64,000 nucleotides of DNA from Pseudomonadota bacterium (GTDB lineage: Bacteria > Pseudomonadota > Alphaproteobacteria > Rhizobiales > Hyphomicrobiaceae), in contig JAFECE010000001.1 of assembly GCA_018242295.1 (NCBI GenBank), forward strand, positions 124,001 to 188,000, written 5' to 3'. Made by a program: the position numbers and the translations under genes. Position 1 is the stretch's first letter. Every line of letters starts with the position of its first letter. The notes under the pieces are model-generated. The model made no database searches. It was not told the DNA's origin and worked only from the letters and a program-made list of their open reading frames with translations. Below, one piece after another: positions 1-9,783 of this stretch.

Positions 1-1840
1 GGATGTGGAAGTCGTTCGGGATCGTGGTGATGCGATGCCCGATATCTTTCAGGGTATCGATCGGGATGCCCGTATTGCCGCGCCAATCATCACTGTCGGC
101 GCGGGTGATGCCCGACCAGCGTCCATCGAGCCAGTCCGCCTTGTTCGGCTTGTAGCCGTCAGAAAAACTGAATTCCTTGTCGAGGTTGGCGCGCACCGTC
201 GCCTTCATCTCGGAGAACTCGGCGGGCGTCATCACGCCGTCCTCCAGGAGTTCCTTCGAATAGATGTCGACGACCGTCGGATGCGATTTGATGCGCTTGT
301 ACATCGCCGGCTGCGTGAACATCGGCTCGTCCGTCTCGTTGTGACCGTGACGGCGGTAGCAGAACATGTCGATCACGACAGGCTTCTGGAAGCGCTGGCG
401 GAACTCGGTCGCAATCTTGGCGACGTGGACGACGGCTTCGGGGCTGTCGCCGTTGACGTGGAAGATCGGCGCTTCGATCATCAGGGCGACGTCGGAGCAA
501 TAGGGCGATGACCGCGAGTGATGCGGCGCGGTCGTGAAGCCGATCTGATTGTTGATGATGAAATGAATGGAGCCGCCGGTGCGATGTCCGCGAAGGCCCG
601 AGAGGCCGAAGCATTCGGCAACGACACCTTGGCCCGCGAATGCCGCATCGCCGTGGATCAGCAGCGGCATGACGGGCGTCCGGTCGCCGCTAGCACAGCC
701 CGCTTGATCCTGCTTTGCGCGCACCTTTCCGAGCACGACCGGATCAACAATTTCGAGATGCGAGGGGTTGGCGGTCAGCGACAAGTGAACGGTGTTGCCA
801 TCAAACATGCGATCGGACGACGCGCCAAGGTGATACTTCACATCACCTGAGCCTTCGACGTCGTCGGGCTTGAACGAGCCGCCTTTGAATTCCTTGAAGA
901 TGGCGCGCAGCGGCTTCGACATCACGTTGGCGAGAACATTCAGACGGCCACGGTGGGCCATGCCCATCGCGATTTCACGGACACCCAAATGTCCGCCGCG
1001 CTTGATGATCTGCTCGAGCGCGGGAATGATCGATTCCGCGCCGTCGAGGCCAAAGCGCTTGGTGCCGGTGTATTTGAGATCGCAAAACTTCTCGAAAGTC
1101 TCGGTCTCGATCAGTTTGCGCAGGATGGCCTTCTGCCCTTCAGGCGTGAACCGAATGTCCTTCTCGGCACCTTCGATGCGCTCCTGGATCCAGCCTTTTT
1201 GGGTCGGATCGGTGATGTGGGTGAACTGCACACCGATTTTCCGGCAGTACGTCCGGCGCAGGATCGTAACGATCTGGCGCATGGTTGCCGTTTCGAGACC
1301 CATGACGCGATCAATGAAGATCGGACGGTCGAGATCGGCTTCGGTAAATCCGTAGGTTTCCGGCATCAGCTCGCGATGGACGCGGCGGTCCGCGAGGCCG
1401 AGCGGATCGAGATCGGCGGCCAAATGGCCGATGACGCGATAGGCGCGGATCAGCATCAGCGCACGAATGGAATCCTGCGTGGCGCGGAGGGAAGCCGCCG
1501 GTGTCAGCTCGAAGCCGCCGATCTGCGCGCGACGTTCGATCTTATCGCGAATGGTGCGTTCGCCTTCGCCGTAATCGCCGGTCAAAGCGCCGACGAGATC
1601 GCGGTCCGTGCCGCTTTCGTTCAAGAGTGCCGAGAGCGGCGGAGCCCAAGCCGGGCCTCCGGAATATGCGGGAACGGAAGCGGGCGCTTCCTTTATGCTT
1701 TCGAAAAACCGTCGCCACTCGTCGCTGACAGCGCCGGGATTGCGTTCGTATTCGGCCTGCATATCCTCGATGTAGGGCGCGTTAGCGGCGCTCAAAAACG
1801 AGGTGCGTAGAAACGCTTCGTTCTGGCCATTTCGTGCCAT
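1..1840 (-). CDS. sucA: 2-oxoglutarate dehydrogenase E1 component (partial)
   Basis: Thiamine-diphosphate-dependent E1 subunit of the 2-oxoglutarate dehydrogenase complex, which decarboxylates 2-oxoglutarate in the TCA cycle. Only the N-terminal ~613 residues are in the window; the gene runs off the left edge (the family is usually ~950-1000 residues). Seen: the N-terminal helix typical of SucA that binds the complex core (LRTSFLSAANAPYIEDM), GMAHRGRLNVLANV, a thiamine-site region with NNQIGFTT and HVNGDSPEAV, and YRRHGHNETDEP. The ATG at 1840 has an AAGGA ribosome site 8 bases upstream. It lies 108 bp after sucD on the same strand, so probably one operon sucC-sucD-sucA with sucB expected beyond the edge. 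Confidence 0.96.
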   Translation of the reverse strand, partial: MARNGQNEAFLRTSFLSAANAPYIEDMQAEYERNPGAVSDEWRRFFESIKEAPASVPAYSGGPAWAPPLSALLNESGTDRDLVGALTGDYGEGERTIRDKIERRAQIGGFELTPAASLRATQDSIRALMLIRAYRVIGHLAADLDPLGLADRRVHRELMPETYGFTEADLDRPIFIDRVMGLETATMRQIVTILRRTYCRKIGVQFTHITDPTQKGWIQERIEGAEKDIRFTPEGQKAILRKLIETETFEKFCDLKYTGTKRFGLDGAESIIPALEQIIKRGGHLGVREIAMGMAHRGRLNVLANVMSKPLRAIFKEFKGGSFKPDDVEGSGDVKYHLGASSDRMFDGNTVHLSLTANPSHLEIVDPVVLGKVRAKQDQAGCASGDRTPVMPLLIHGDAAFAGQGVVAECFGLSGLRGHRTGGSIHFIINNQIGFTTAPHHSRSSPYCSDVALMIEAPIFHVNGDSPEAVVHVAKIATEFRQRFQKPVVIDMFCYRRHGHNETDEPMFTQPAMYKRIKSHPTVVDIYSKELLEDGVMTPAEFSEMKATVRANLDKEFSFSDGYKPNKADWLDGRWSGITRADSDDWRGNTGIPIDTLKDIGHRITTIPNDFHI

Positions 1841-1948
1841 CAAATTCGTCCTTTTCATACTCCGGAAGCATCGCCGTGATGCTCCCGGTTACGCGGACAT
1901 GACCGGTAGAAGTGCCGCCGGCCGTTCGGCTATTCCTGTCTCGCGAGG

Positions 1949-2848
1949 CTACGCCCGCAAAACTTCAACAAGAGTTCGCCCAAGCGCGGCTGGGCTCGGC
2001 GCAATGGCGATGCCCGCGGATTTCATCGCAGCAAGCTTGTCTTCCGCCTTGCCCTTGCCGCCGGAGATGATCGCGCCTGCATGGCCCATACGTCGCCCGG
2101 GAGGCGCCGTTACACCCGCAATGAAGCCTGCCATCGGCTTTTTGCGTCCCTTTTGCGCCTCGCGCACCAGGAACTCCGCGGCGTCTTCCTCAGCGGAGCC
2201 GCCGATTTCGCCGATCATAATGATCGACTTGGTTTCATCGTCGGAGAGGAACATGTCGAGGACATCGATGAATTCGGTGCCCTTCACAGGATCGCCGCCG
2301 ATGCCGACGGCTGTCGTTTGACCCAGTCCCACGTCAGTTGTCTGTTTCACCGCCTCATATGTGAGGGTTCCGGAGCGCGATACAATGCCGACGGAGCCCT
2401 TCTGAAAGATGTTGCCCGGCATGATGCCGATCTTGCATTGGCCAGGCGTCAGAAGACCGGGGCAATTCGGGCCGACGAGACGCGATTTCGAGCCATCGAG
2501 CGCTCTCTTGACGCGGACCATGTCCATCACCGGAATGCCCTCAGTGATGCAGACGATGAGCGGCAATTCGGCGTCGATGGCTTCGAGGATGGCGTCGGCC
2601 GCGAAGGGCGGCGGAACGTAGATCGAAGTTGCCGTGGCACCCGTCTTGGCGACGGCTTCGCCAACGCTATCGAAAAGCGGGACATCAGCGAGTTCGGCGT
2701 CAGGATGCTTGGAGCCGCCTTTGCCCGGAGTTACGCCGCCGACGATCTTGGTGCCGTAGGCGCGGGCCTGCTTCGTATGGAAGGTGCCTTGGCTACCCGT
2801 AATTCCCTGGCAAATGACTTTCGTGTGCTGCCCGACAAGAATAGACAT
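1949..2848 (-). CDS. sucD: Succinyl-CoA ligase, alpha subunit
   Basis: Alpha subunit of succinyl-CoA synthetase, which interconverts succinyl-CoA and succinate with formation of ATP or GTP. The 299-residue product has the usual length. Seen: a CoA-binding Rossmann start ([19 protein letters not shown]), [12 protein letters not shown], the [12 protein letters not shown] segment, and near the C-terminus [10 protein letters not shown], which holds the histidine that is phosphorylated during catalysis. It follows sucC by 117 bp and precedes sucA by 108 bp on the same strand, the normal alphaproteobacterial order. Long open frames on the opposite strand are composition shadows. Confidence 0.97.
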   Translation of the reverse strand: MSILVGQHTKVICQGITGSQGTFHTKQARAYGTKIVGGVTPGKGGSKHPDAELADVPLFDSVGEAVAKTGATATSIYVPPPFAADAILEAIDAELPLIVCITEGIPVMDMVRVKRALDGSKSRLVGPNCPGLLTPGQCKIGIMPGNIFQKGSVGIVSRSGTLTYEAVKQTTDVGLGQTTAVGIGGDPVKGTEFIDVLDMFLSDDETKSIIMIGEIGGSAEEDAAEFLVREAQKGRKKPMAGFIAGVTAPPGRRMGHAGAIISGGKGKAEDKLAAMKSAGIAIAPSPAALGRTLVEVLRA

Positions 2849-2965
2849 TCCAACCCCGCGTGATGGCGCGTCTCAGCGCCTACATGTTGCGCATTTTTTG
2901 CAGTGCAGCAAGTAGAACAAGCTGCCTACCTCGTAAGCTTCCCACGTTTCAAGGGCGCGACACCG

Positions 2966-4165
2966 TCAAGCCGCGCTCTTCAGCTGATCGGTGATCTTTT
3001 TCGCAGCGTCGGCGAGATCATCGGCCGGAATGATTTTCAGGCCGGATTCATTCAGGATTTTCTTGCCGAGATCGACGTTCGTGCCCTCGAGCCGGACGAC
3101 GAGCGGAACTTTGATATCCATCTCGCGCGCGGCGGCGACGACGCCTTCGGCGATGATATCACAGCGCATGATGCCCCCGAAAATGTTGACCAGGATCCCC
3201 TTTACAGACTCGTCTGCCAGAATGATCTTGAACGCCGCCTGAACCTTTTCCTTCGACGCACCACCGCCGACATCGAGGAAGTTCGCGGGCTCGGCACCGT
3301 AAAGCTTAATGATGTCCATCGTCGCCATCGCGAGACCGGCGCCGTTGACGAGGCAGCCGATGTTGCCGTCAAGCTTGACGAAGGCGAGATCGTATTTCGA
3401 GGCTTCAATTTCGGTCGGGTCTTCTTCGCCGAGGTCGCGCAGCGCGACGATCTCCGGGTGGCGATAAAGAGCATTTGAATCGAAGTCCATCTTGCCGTCG
3501 AGGCAGATGAGCTTGCCGTCCTTGGTGACGACCAGAGGGTTGATCTCAAGGAGGCTCATGTCCTTCTCGACGACCATCCGATAAAGGTTTTCGACAAGGT
3601 TTCCACAGGCTTTCAACTGGTCGCCTTTGAGGCCCAGGGCGAAGCCAACCTTGCGGCCATGGAAGGGCTGATAGCCGGTTGCCGGATCGATGGTGAGGGT
3701 GTGGATTTTCTCTGGCGTGTCGTGCGCGACATCCTCGATGTTCATGCCGCCGGCCTCGCTGACGATGAAGGCGACGCGCGAGGTTTCACGGTCGACGAGC
3801 GCGGACAGATAAAGCTCGCGCTCAATCGCTGAGCCGTCTTCAACGTAGAGCCTGTTAACGACGCGGCCGGCCGGGCCGGTCTGCACAGTCACGAGCGTCT
3901 TGCCGAGCATTTCCTTGGCAAACGTCTCGACTTCTTCCAAAGATTTGGCGAGGCGAACGCCGCCTTTATCTCCGGCCGAGGGCTCCTTGAACTTGCCTTT
4001 GCCGCGGCCGCCCGCGTGAATCTGGGCTTTGACGACCCAAACGGGTCCGGGCAGTTTTCGCGCGGCCGCAACTGCCTCTTCGACAGAAAATGCGGCAAAT
4101 CCGTTTGGCGTCGGGACGCCGTACTGACGGTACAGTTCTTTGGCCTGATATTCGTGGATGTTCAT
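2966..4165 (-). CDS. sucC: Succinyl-CoA ligase, beta subunit
   Basis: Beta subunit of succinyl-CoA synthetase, with an ATP-grasp fold that binds the nucleotide. The 399-residue product begins [17 protein letters not shown], the family's standard start; a longer frame opens upstream to 4231 but adds only a non-conserved leader. A GGGGTCAGGA stretch precedes the ATG at 4165. Seen: [44 protein letters not shown], and [14 protein letters not shown], which are beta-subunit signatures. First gene of the sucCDA run; its promoter should lie in the 185-bp gap shared with the divergent oxygenase gene at 4351. Confidence 0.97.
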   Translation of the reverse strand: MNIHEYQAKELYRQYGVPTPNGFAAFSVEEAVAAARKLPGPVWVVKAQIHAGGRGKGKFKEPSAGDKGGVRLAKSLEEVETFAKEMLGKTLVTVQTGPAGRVVNRLYVEDGSAIERELYLSALVDRETSRVAFIVSEAGGMNIEDVAHDTPEKIHTLTIDPATGYQPFHGRKVGFALGLKGDQLKACGNLVENLYRMVVEKDMSLLEINPLVVTKDGKLICLDGKMDFDSNALYRHPEIVALRDLGEEDPTEIEASKYDLAFVKLDGNIGCLVNGAGLAMATMDIIKLYGAEPANFLDVGGGASKEKVQAAFKIILADESVKGILVNIFGGIMRCDIIAEGVVAAAREMDIKVPLVVRLEGTNVDLGKKILNESGLKIIPADDLADAAKKITDQLKSAA

Positions 4166-4350
4166 AATCCTGACCCCGCTGAACAATTCTTCGTCATTGC
4201 GCGCACCGCCGTTTTTTGCCCAAATTCCCAATCGTAAGGTCGCCAGTCACCGGCTTTTGTCGGGGTGCGCCGAGACCGCCTCTTGAGTCGATACCGGGAG
4301 CACCGTAAATCCAGTTTCCATACTCGCTTAGTCAATAACGGGGGACGCCC

Positions 4351-4989
4351 ATGACCTTTGCATGCATTAACATCGACGGACTGAAGGCGGCACGGACCGG
4401 CCGTGACCCATTCAATTTTCTTGTCGGCGAAAATTTCATTCAGCCGCCAGTCGTCGAACCCTTGAAAAAGGATTTTCCCGATCTCAAAGAGCCGGGCTTT
4501 CTCACCGAGACGGACATCGGAGCTGGCATACACGGCGCATTCGAGAAACTGCTCGCCGATCTCAAGAGCCCCGAGGTTTCCAAGATCGTGTCGGAAAAAC
4601 TCGACATCGATCTCGTCGGCAAGCCAAAAATGATCACCATTCGCAAGCTCTCGGCCGCGAAGGACGGACGCATTCATACCGATGGCGAAGCCAAGATCGC
4701 GACGATGCTCACCTATCTCAACGACAAGTGGGACGGCACCGGCGCCGGCTGCCTTCGCGTCCTGCGCAACGATCATGACTTCGAGGACTACGTCGAGCAG
4801 ATCAGCCCACTGACCGGCACGGTCTTTGCCTTCCGGCGTTCCGACTTTTCGTGGCACGGCCACACGCCGTTCGTCGGCGAGCGCCGCGTCGTCCAGATGA
4901 CGTGGCTCAGAAGCGAAGCCGATGTCGCGCGCAAGGAGAAGCGCGGCGCCCTTTCGCACAATCTCAAGAAAATGTTCAAGTTCGGCTGA
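4351..4989 (+). CDS. 2-oxoglutarate/Fe(II)-dependent oxygenase (prolyl-hydroxylase-like)
   Basis: A 212-residue protein with the double-stranded beta-helix pattern of 2OG-Fe(II) oxygenases: iron ligands H109 and D111 (IHTDG), a distal histidine in WHGH (169 or 171) and an arginine at 178-179 positioned to hold 2-oxoglutarate. These enzymes couple 2-oxoglutarate decarboxylation to hydroxylation of a substrate; the substrate here cannot be told from sequence. The ATG has a GGGGGACG ribosome site. It is divergent from sucC and convergent with mdh, so it splits a TCA block whose product and substrate include its own co-substrate. The family is clear, the role unknown. Confidence 0.8.
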   Translation: MTFACINIDGLKAARTGRDPFNFLVGENFIQPPVVEPLKKDFPDLKEPGFLTETDIGAGIHGAFEKLLADLKSPEVSKIVSEKLDIDLVGKPKMITIRKLSAAKDGRIHTDGEAKIATMLTYLNDKWDGTGAGCLRVLRNDHDFEDYVEQISPLTGTVFAFRRSDFSWHGHTPFVGERRVVQMTWLRSEADVARKEKRGALSHNLKKMFKFG

Positions 4990-5048
4990 GGCCGAAGCCC
5001 TTAAACGATCTTCTTGAGAGTGGCGTTCCGGCACGGTGCGCCACTCTT

Positions 5049-6104
<1,056 letters not shown>

Positions 6105-6199
6105 TCAAGCGCAAGACATAACTTTCTTCGCAAAGTCTCGGCGTGTGCCGTAATTTCGTGCGATCGGAACGACAGGAAATAGTCCTACCATTTGCGGCG

Positions 6200-7303
6200 T
6201 CAGTGGCGGGTACGGCCGCCCGAATGGCCCGCCAAATAGGCTTCTGACCGCATTTCGGTCAGGCGGGACGCGGTCCGTTGGAAGAGATCGGACCCGTCAC
6301 CCTTCGGATAAAGCGCCGCTGGCTCGGCGGCGGCAGAGGCGATGAGACAGATGCGGGCATCATAGAGCGCGTCGACAAGGTTGATGAAGCGGCGGGCAAC
6401 GTCCCGCCGATCCGGCGTCAGGATCGGGATGCTGTCAATAATGACGGTATGAAAGGCGTGGCCGATGTGGATGTAGTCATTTGCCCCGAGCGGCAGGTCG
6501 CACAGGTCTGCGAACGCGAAGCGCGCGACGCCCATCGAGGCCATCGGCACCAGCACCTTCCGGCCTTTGACCTCCAGCGTCTGCGATTTTCCGGGATGGT
6601 TGCCGGTCAGGCGCTTCCAGTGGGCGTCGAGCGCGACCTTCGCCGCGCAATCGATGGGGTGGAAGTAAAGCTGGGCACCGGACAACTTGTCGAGGCGAAA
6701 ATCTTTCTTTGCGCCGAGTTCGATCACTTCAACTGCATTTTCGAGCGCCGATATGAAGGGCAGGAATAGCTGGCGATTGAGCCCATTCTTGTAGAGCTCT
6801 GACGGCCGGGCGTTGGAGGTTGCGACCACAACGGTGCCAGCTGCGAAGAGTGCCTCGAACAGGCGGCCGAGGATCATGGCGTCGGCAATGTCCGTCACGT
6901 GCATCTCATCGAAGCACAGAAGGCGCGCTTCCTTGGCTATGCCTTCCGCGACGTGCGGAATTGGATCGCCATCGACCGTCTTTCGGGCTTCACCGATACG
7001 GTCGTGCACGTCGGCCATGAATTCATGAAAATGGGCGCGGCGCTTCGGCTGGAAGGCCGTCGCCTCGAAAAAGAGATCCATCAGCATCGTCTTGCCGCGG
7101 CCAACGGAGCCCCAGATATAAAGCCCCTTCGGCGCCCCTGGCGCCTTACCGAAGACTTTAGCAAGCATGCCGTTTTTCGGACGGTAGGCAGCCAGTGCCG
7201 TCTCGAGTTCGTCGAGGCGCAGTGCCAATGCTGATTGCGCGGCGTCGGGCTCGATCTCTCCCTCGGCGAGCCGCCGATTATATCCGTCGATGATCGTCGC
7301 CAT
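6200..7303 (-). CDS. zapE: AFG1/ZapE-family cell-division ATPase
   Basis: AAA-like P-loop ATPase related to E. coli ZapE, which modulates the FtsZ ring, and to mitochondrial AFG1. With the start at the ATG at 7303 the product is 367 residues, matching the family; the frame opens further upstream to 7498 but that leader has no family character. Seen: Walker A in WGSVGRGKTMLMD, Walker B in LLCFDEMHVTDIADA, the sensor segment VVATSNARPSELYKNGL, and a C-terminal FINLVDALYD stretch conserved in the family. It lies upstream of mdh on the same strand with a 179-bp gap. Divergent from the GNAT gene at 7592. Confidence 0.92.
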   Translation of the reverse strand: MATIIDGYNRRLAEGEIEPDAAQSALALRLDELETALAAYRPKNGMLAKVFGKAPGAPKGLYIWGSVGRGKTMLMDLFFEATAFQPKRRAHFHEFMADVHDRIGEARKTVDGDPIPHVAEGIAKEARLLCFDEMHVTDIADAMILGRLFEALFAAGTVVVATSNARPSELYKNGLNRQLFLPFISALENAVEVIELGAKKDFRLDKLSGAQLYFHPIDCAAKVALDAHWKRLTGNHPGKSQTLEVKGRKVLVPMASMGVARFAFADLCDLPLGANDYIHIGHAFHTVIIDSIPILTPDRRDVARRFINLVDALYDARICLIASAAAEPAALYPKGDGSDLFQRTASRLTEMRSEAYLAGHSGGRTRH

Positions 7304-7591
7304 CCGGCCCCCATGCGTCACCCACTCTCGGTAGTCGGGCCGATGCAAGAGATGCAACAGAGATCGCCGCGGCGAATTGGTGATGGGCCGAATGCCGCTC
7401 CGGGGATCGGCGGGCAATGGCCACGGTGCGCTTGCGGTCAAGAAGCACGGGAATTTTGGCAATCCGTCGCCCGAAAATGCAATGCTGCTTTGCAGCATTT
7501 CCTCTCGCCTCGCAGCAATTGGTCCCCAATTCTGAGGAAGTTACAAGCGCTTAGCGCGCGGCGGCGCGGCGCAAGACGAGGAGCGGGAAGA

Positions 7592-8188
7592 ATGTTGAGA
7601 GAGGCCCATGGTTCAAGCGAAGAGCAACTTGGCTTCGTGCGGCGACTGCTGACGAGCGAGAGCTACTTGCTGTCCGAACATCTGCATCGCCTCGACCCGG
7701 AAGCACGCCATCGGCGTTTCGGTCACGACGTTTCAGACGAATTCATCGCGCGCTACGCGTCGCATGCCGGCGATTTCGGCAATGTGACGTTTGGATATTT
7801 CGTCGAAGGCGAATTACGCGCCGTTGCGGAATTGCGTCCCGACAATCTCATGCACGGCTCGGCAGCCGAGGTGGCATTTTCCGTCGAGAAGCCGTTCGCC
7901 AATCGCGGTATCGCCACTCAGCTGATGGGCCGCGTCATTCGTACTGCGCGTAATCGCGGACTGCGGCATCTCATTCTCGTCTGCATGCCCGATAACGCCA
8001 AGATGCAAGCGATTGCTCGTCATTATGGCGCTGAACTCAAGATCGAGGACGGCTCGGTCATCGCCGACATCATTCCAAAAGATCCGGATTACCAGTCGTG
8101 GGTCGGCGAACTATTGGATGAGCGGATGACGTACTTGCACTCCGCACTCGATTTGCAAAAGCGGGTCCGAGGATCAGTGGAATTGTAA
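7592..8188 (+). CDS. GNAT-family N-acetyltransferase
   Basis: 198-residue acetyl-CoA-dependent acyltransferase. The start is the ATG at 7592, preceded by GAGGAGCGGGAAG; the open frame extends back to 7235 but overlaps zapE and looks non-coding. Seen: an N-terminal RLLTSESYLLSEHLHRLDP region as in proteins that modify a broad range of acceptors, then the acetyl-CoA-binding motif A with FANRGIATQLMGRVIRTARNRG, and an NAKMQAIARHYG helix typical of motif B. The substrate is not predictable. It is a single gene, divergent from zapE and followed by a 273-bp gap before the histone-like gene. Confidence 0.85.
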   Translation: MLREAHGSSEEQLGFVRRLLTSESYLLSEHLHRLDPEARHRRFGHDVSDEFIARYASHAGDFGNVTFGYFVEGELRAVAELRPDNLMHGSAAEVAFSVEKPFANRGIATQLMGRVIRTARNRGLRHLILVCMPDNAKMQAIARHYGAELKIEDGSVIADIIPKDPDYQSWVGELLDERMTYLHSALDLQKRVRGSVEL

Positions 8189-8461
8189 TTGGGAATTCGG
8201 CGCGGTGGCGAATCGCGTCATTCGAATTCATTCAATTGCGATGCAAACGAAGCGATTGCGGTGCCGTAATTCGGGTCTTCGAGTCGTCTGAAAGACCAAT
8301 AGGCGTCGAAAAATAAGAAAAATTGAGTCATTCCCGCAACAGTTTGCGTTAATAAACTCCTTTTTGTCCGCAATTTCAAACTTCTCCGTCTACAAACCTC
8401 TCGAATTTGCTCATGTTTGCAAAGTTCGAGCTGATTCGAACAATAGAGGGAGACCAAAACT

Positions 8462-8587
8462 ATGGCTAAGGCAGCTAAGGCAGCTAAGACCGTCGCAAAG
8501 CGCAAGAAACCCGTCGCCAAGAAGGCAGTCGCCAAGAAGACTGTCAAGAAGGCAGTCAAGAAGACGGCAAAGAAGAAAGCCGCCTAA
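8462..8587 (+). CDS. Small lysine-rich histone-H1-like protein
   Basis: A 41-residue frame composed almost wholly of Lys, Ala, Val and Thr, starting MAKAAKAAKTVAKRKK and ending KKTAKKKAA, with repeated AKK and VKK units. It resembles the C-terminal tail of histone H1 and the small H1-like nucleoid proteins annotated in many alphaproteobacteria. It likely binds DNA or another polyanion by charge. A GAGGGAG ribosome site stands 8 bases before the ATG and hairpins follow the stop, so it looks like a complete monocistronic gene despite its size. No fold or enzyme motif is visible; the nucleoid role is inference from composition. Confidence 0.75.
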   Translation: MAKAAKAAKTVAKRKKPVAKKAVAKKTVKKAVKKTAKKKAA

Positions 8588-8600
8588 TTTCATTTCGCGT

Positions 8601-8627
8601 CCTGAAGCCCTGGACTGGGCATTCAGG
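8601..8627 (+). terminator. Hairpin after the H1-like gene
   Basis: Inverted repeat CCTGAAGCCC / GGGC(A)TTCAGG, ten pairs with one bulged A and a six-base loop, 13 bases after the stop. It has no T-run directly behind it, so it may be an mRNA-stabilising 3' hairpin rather than a terminator alone. Confidence 0.45.
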
Positions 8628-8656
8628 CTTCGGACGCCGAATGCATATGGCGAATG

Positions 8657-8680
8657 GGCGCGCCCCTTGCGCGCCTTTCT
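8657..8680 (+). terminator. Candidate intrinsic terminator
   Basis: Stem GGCGCG / CGCGCC with a seven-base loop followed by TTTCT; the second hairpin after the H1-like gene and the better terminator match of the two. Confidence 0.5.
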
Positions 8681-8820
8681 ATCCAAATGGCCGGGCGACA
8701 GCGATAAGCGTCACCGGCCATATTTTTTTCCGTGATGAATTCCGGAACTGGACATATCGGCCGTCCGTATTCGTCGAGACCGAACGCTGTTTCCGGCTTT
8801 CAATCCGCCTCTGTGAAAAT

Positions 8821-8846
8821 GGGCAGGCCAATTTCTCGACCTGCCC
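8821..8846 (-). terminator. Terminator of the NlpC/P60-like gene
   Basis: Perfect seven-pair stem GGGCAGG / CCTGCCC with a 12-base loop, 10 bases beyond the stop of the minus-strand gene ending at 8857. On the minus strand it is followed by ATTTTC, on the plus strand by TTATTTCC, so it may act in both directions. Confidence 0.65.
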
Positions 8847-8856
8847 TTATTTCCGA

Positions 8857-9444
8857 TTAGCCTACACGGAACACGGCACCGGCGACCGACCTCGCCCGCT
8901 CGCGCACGGCGTTTCCGTCGTTGCCGGATTTCACGATCCACTGGCCGTTGGACGCGCGACCGGTGATCATGCCGACGTGATGCGGCCAGACGACAACGGC
9001 GCCGATCTGCGGTCCGCTCGCGCGTCCATAGTGCCGCCAGTTGGCTGCGAGATTGTACTCCGGACCGCCGCCCAACTGCGTGCGCATCCACCAACCGCAC
9101 CAGGCGCGCGGACGGCCCCCGACGTTGCCGGCCGACGCAAATTTGCGGCCGCTATAGGACCGGCGCTGTGCGTAGTGACGTCCGCCACTGCCGCTGTTGG
9201 CATAGTGACGGCGTGCCCCCGAACGGTACGCGTAGGCAGATCCAGTCTTGCGGTTTGAGTACTGATGGTGGACAGAGCGGCTACGCGATGCGTAGCGGGC
9301 CGAGTACTGCCGCTTGCTAGCGGAATGCTTGTAGGAACGCTCGTAACGATCACCCTTGTGACCGTGATAGGTGCGCGCCTCTGCCGATGTCATTCCGGCC
9401 AACCAGGCCAAGCACATCGCCACTGCGATTAAACTCAATCGCAT
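8857..9444 (-). CDS. Secreted NlpC/P60- or CHAP-like cysteine peptidase
   Basis: 195-residue exported protein. Residues 1-23 form a signal peptide with a cleavable Ala-rich end. Residues ~24-105 are a low-complexity linker rich in Arg, Tyr, Ser and His. The C-terminal ~85 residues look like a small papain-fold hydrolase: Cys116 in RAWCGWWMR, His155/156 in WPHHVGMITGR, and Asn175 in KSGNDGNAV as a possible third residue. This pattern fits proteins carrying the TIGR02594-type domain, which likely cut peptidoglycan peptides. An AAGGAGAG ribosome site precedes the ATG. The cell-wall role is inferred; the basic linker could bind wall polymers or DNA. Confidence 0.7.
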   Translation of the reverse strand: MRLSLIAVAMCLAWLAGMTSAEARTYHGHKGDRYERSYKHSASKRQYSARYASRSRSVHHQYSNRKTGSAYAYRSGARRHYANSGSGGRHYAQRRSYSGRKFASAGNVGGRPRAWCGWWMRTQLGGGPEYNLAANWRHYGRASGPQIGAVVVWPHHVGMITGRASNGQWIVKSGNDGNAVRERARSVAGAVFRVG

Positions 9445-9783
9445 ACTAACTCTCCTTCACTTGTCTTCACAAACGGGGCGCACGAAGCGTCGTAATTGGG
9501 CGAAAACAAGGGAGGATTCGACGCGCGGCATATCGTCTTATTTCGGCACAACTGCCGCGCGTGAGGAATTTGCGTTTATTTATTAAAAAGTTAAGGCAAA
9601 TAAACCAATCGCCGAAAAGGTCCGCGCGCTACTTTTGGGCGAGTGAATTGTGAAGTTTGCGTACGGAACACCTCGATATGTGATCAATTTCACACGTCAT
9701 TATCGAGGTCTTCTGCATCGTTTGGTGCGGCAACGCTCCGCATACAGAGGCCTTATTGGCGCTGAATTGGACAGGGGAACGCG
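9445..9783. other. Intergenic region with CRP-type palindrome
   Basis: 339 bp between divergent genes. It holds the ribosome site of the minus-strand gene at its left edge, an AT-rich patch around 9580-9610, and the nested palindrome at 9671-9708. No further gene is visible. Confidence 0.6.
9671..9708. promoter_or_regulatory. CRP/FNR-type operator nested in an inverted repeat
   Basis: Bases 9679-9694 read TGTGA-N6-TCACA, a perfect match to the half-sites of the enterobacterial CRP consensus. The flanks 9671-9678 (CCTCGATA) and 9701-9708 (TATCGAGG) form an 8-bp perfect inverted repeat around it. It lies 76 bp before the aldo/keto reductase start, a sensible place for a regulator. Which CRP/FNR-family protein would bind is unknown. 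Confidence 0.55.

Noticed and set aside
2081-2863. 260-codon open frame on the plus strand
   Set aside because: Antisense to sucD, which has all expected motifs.
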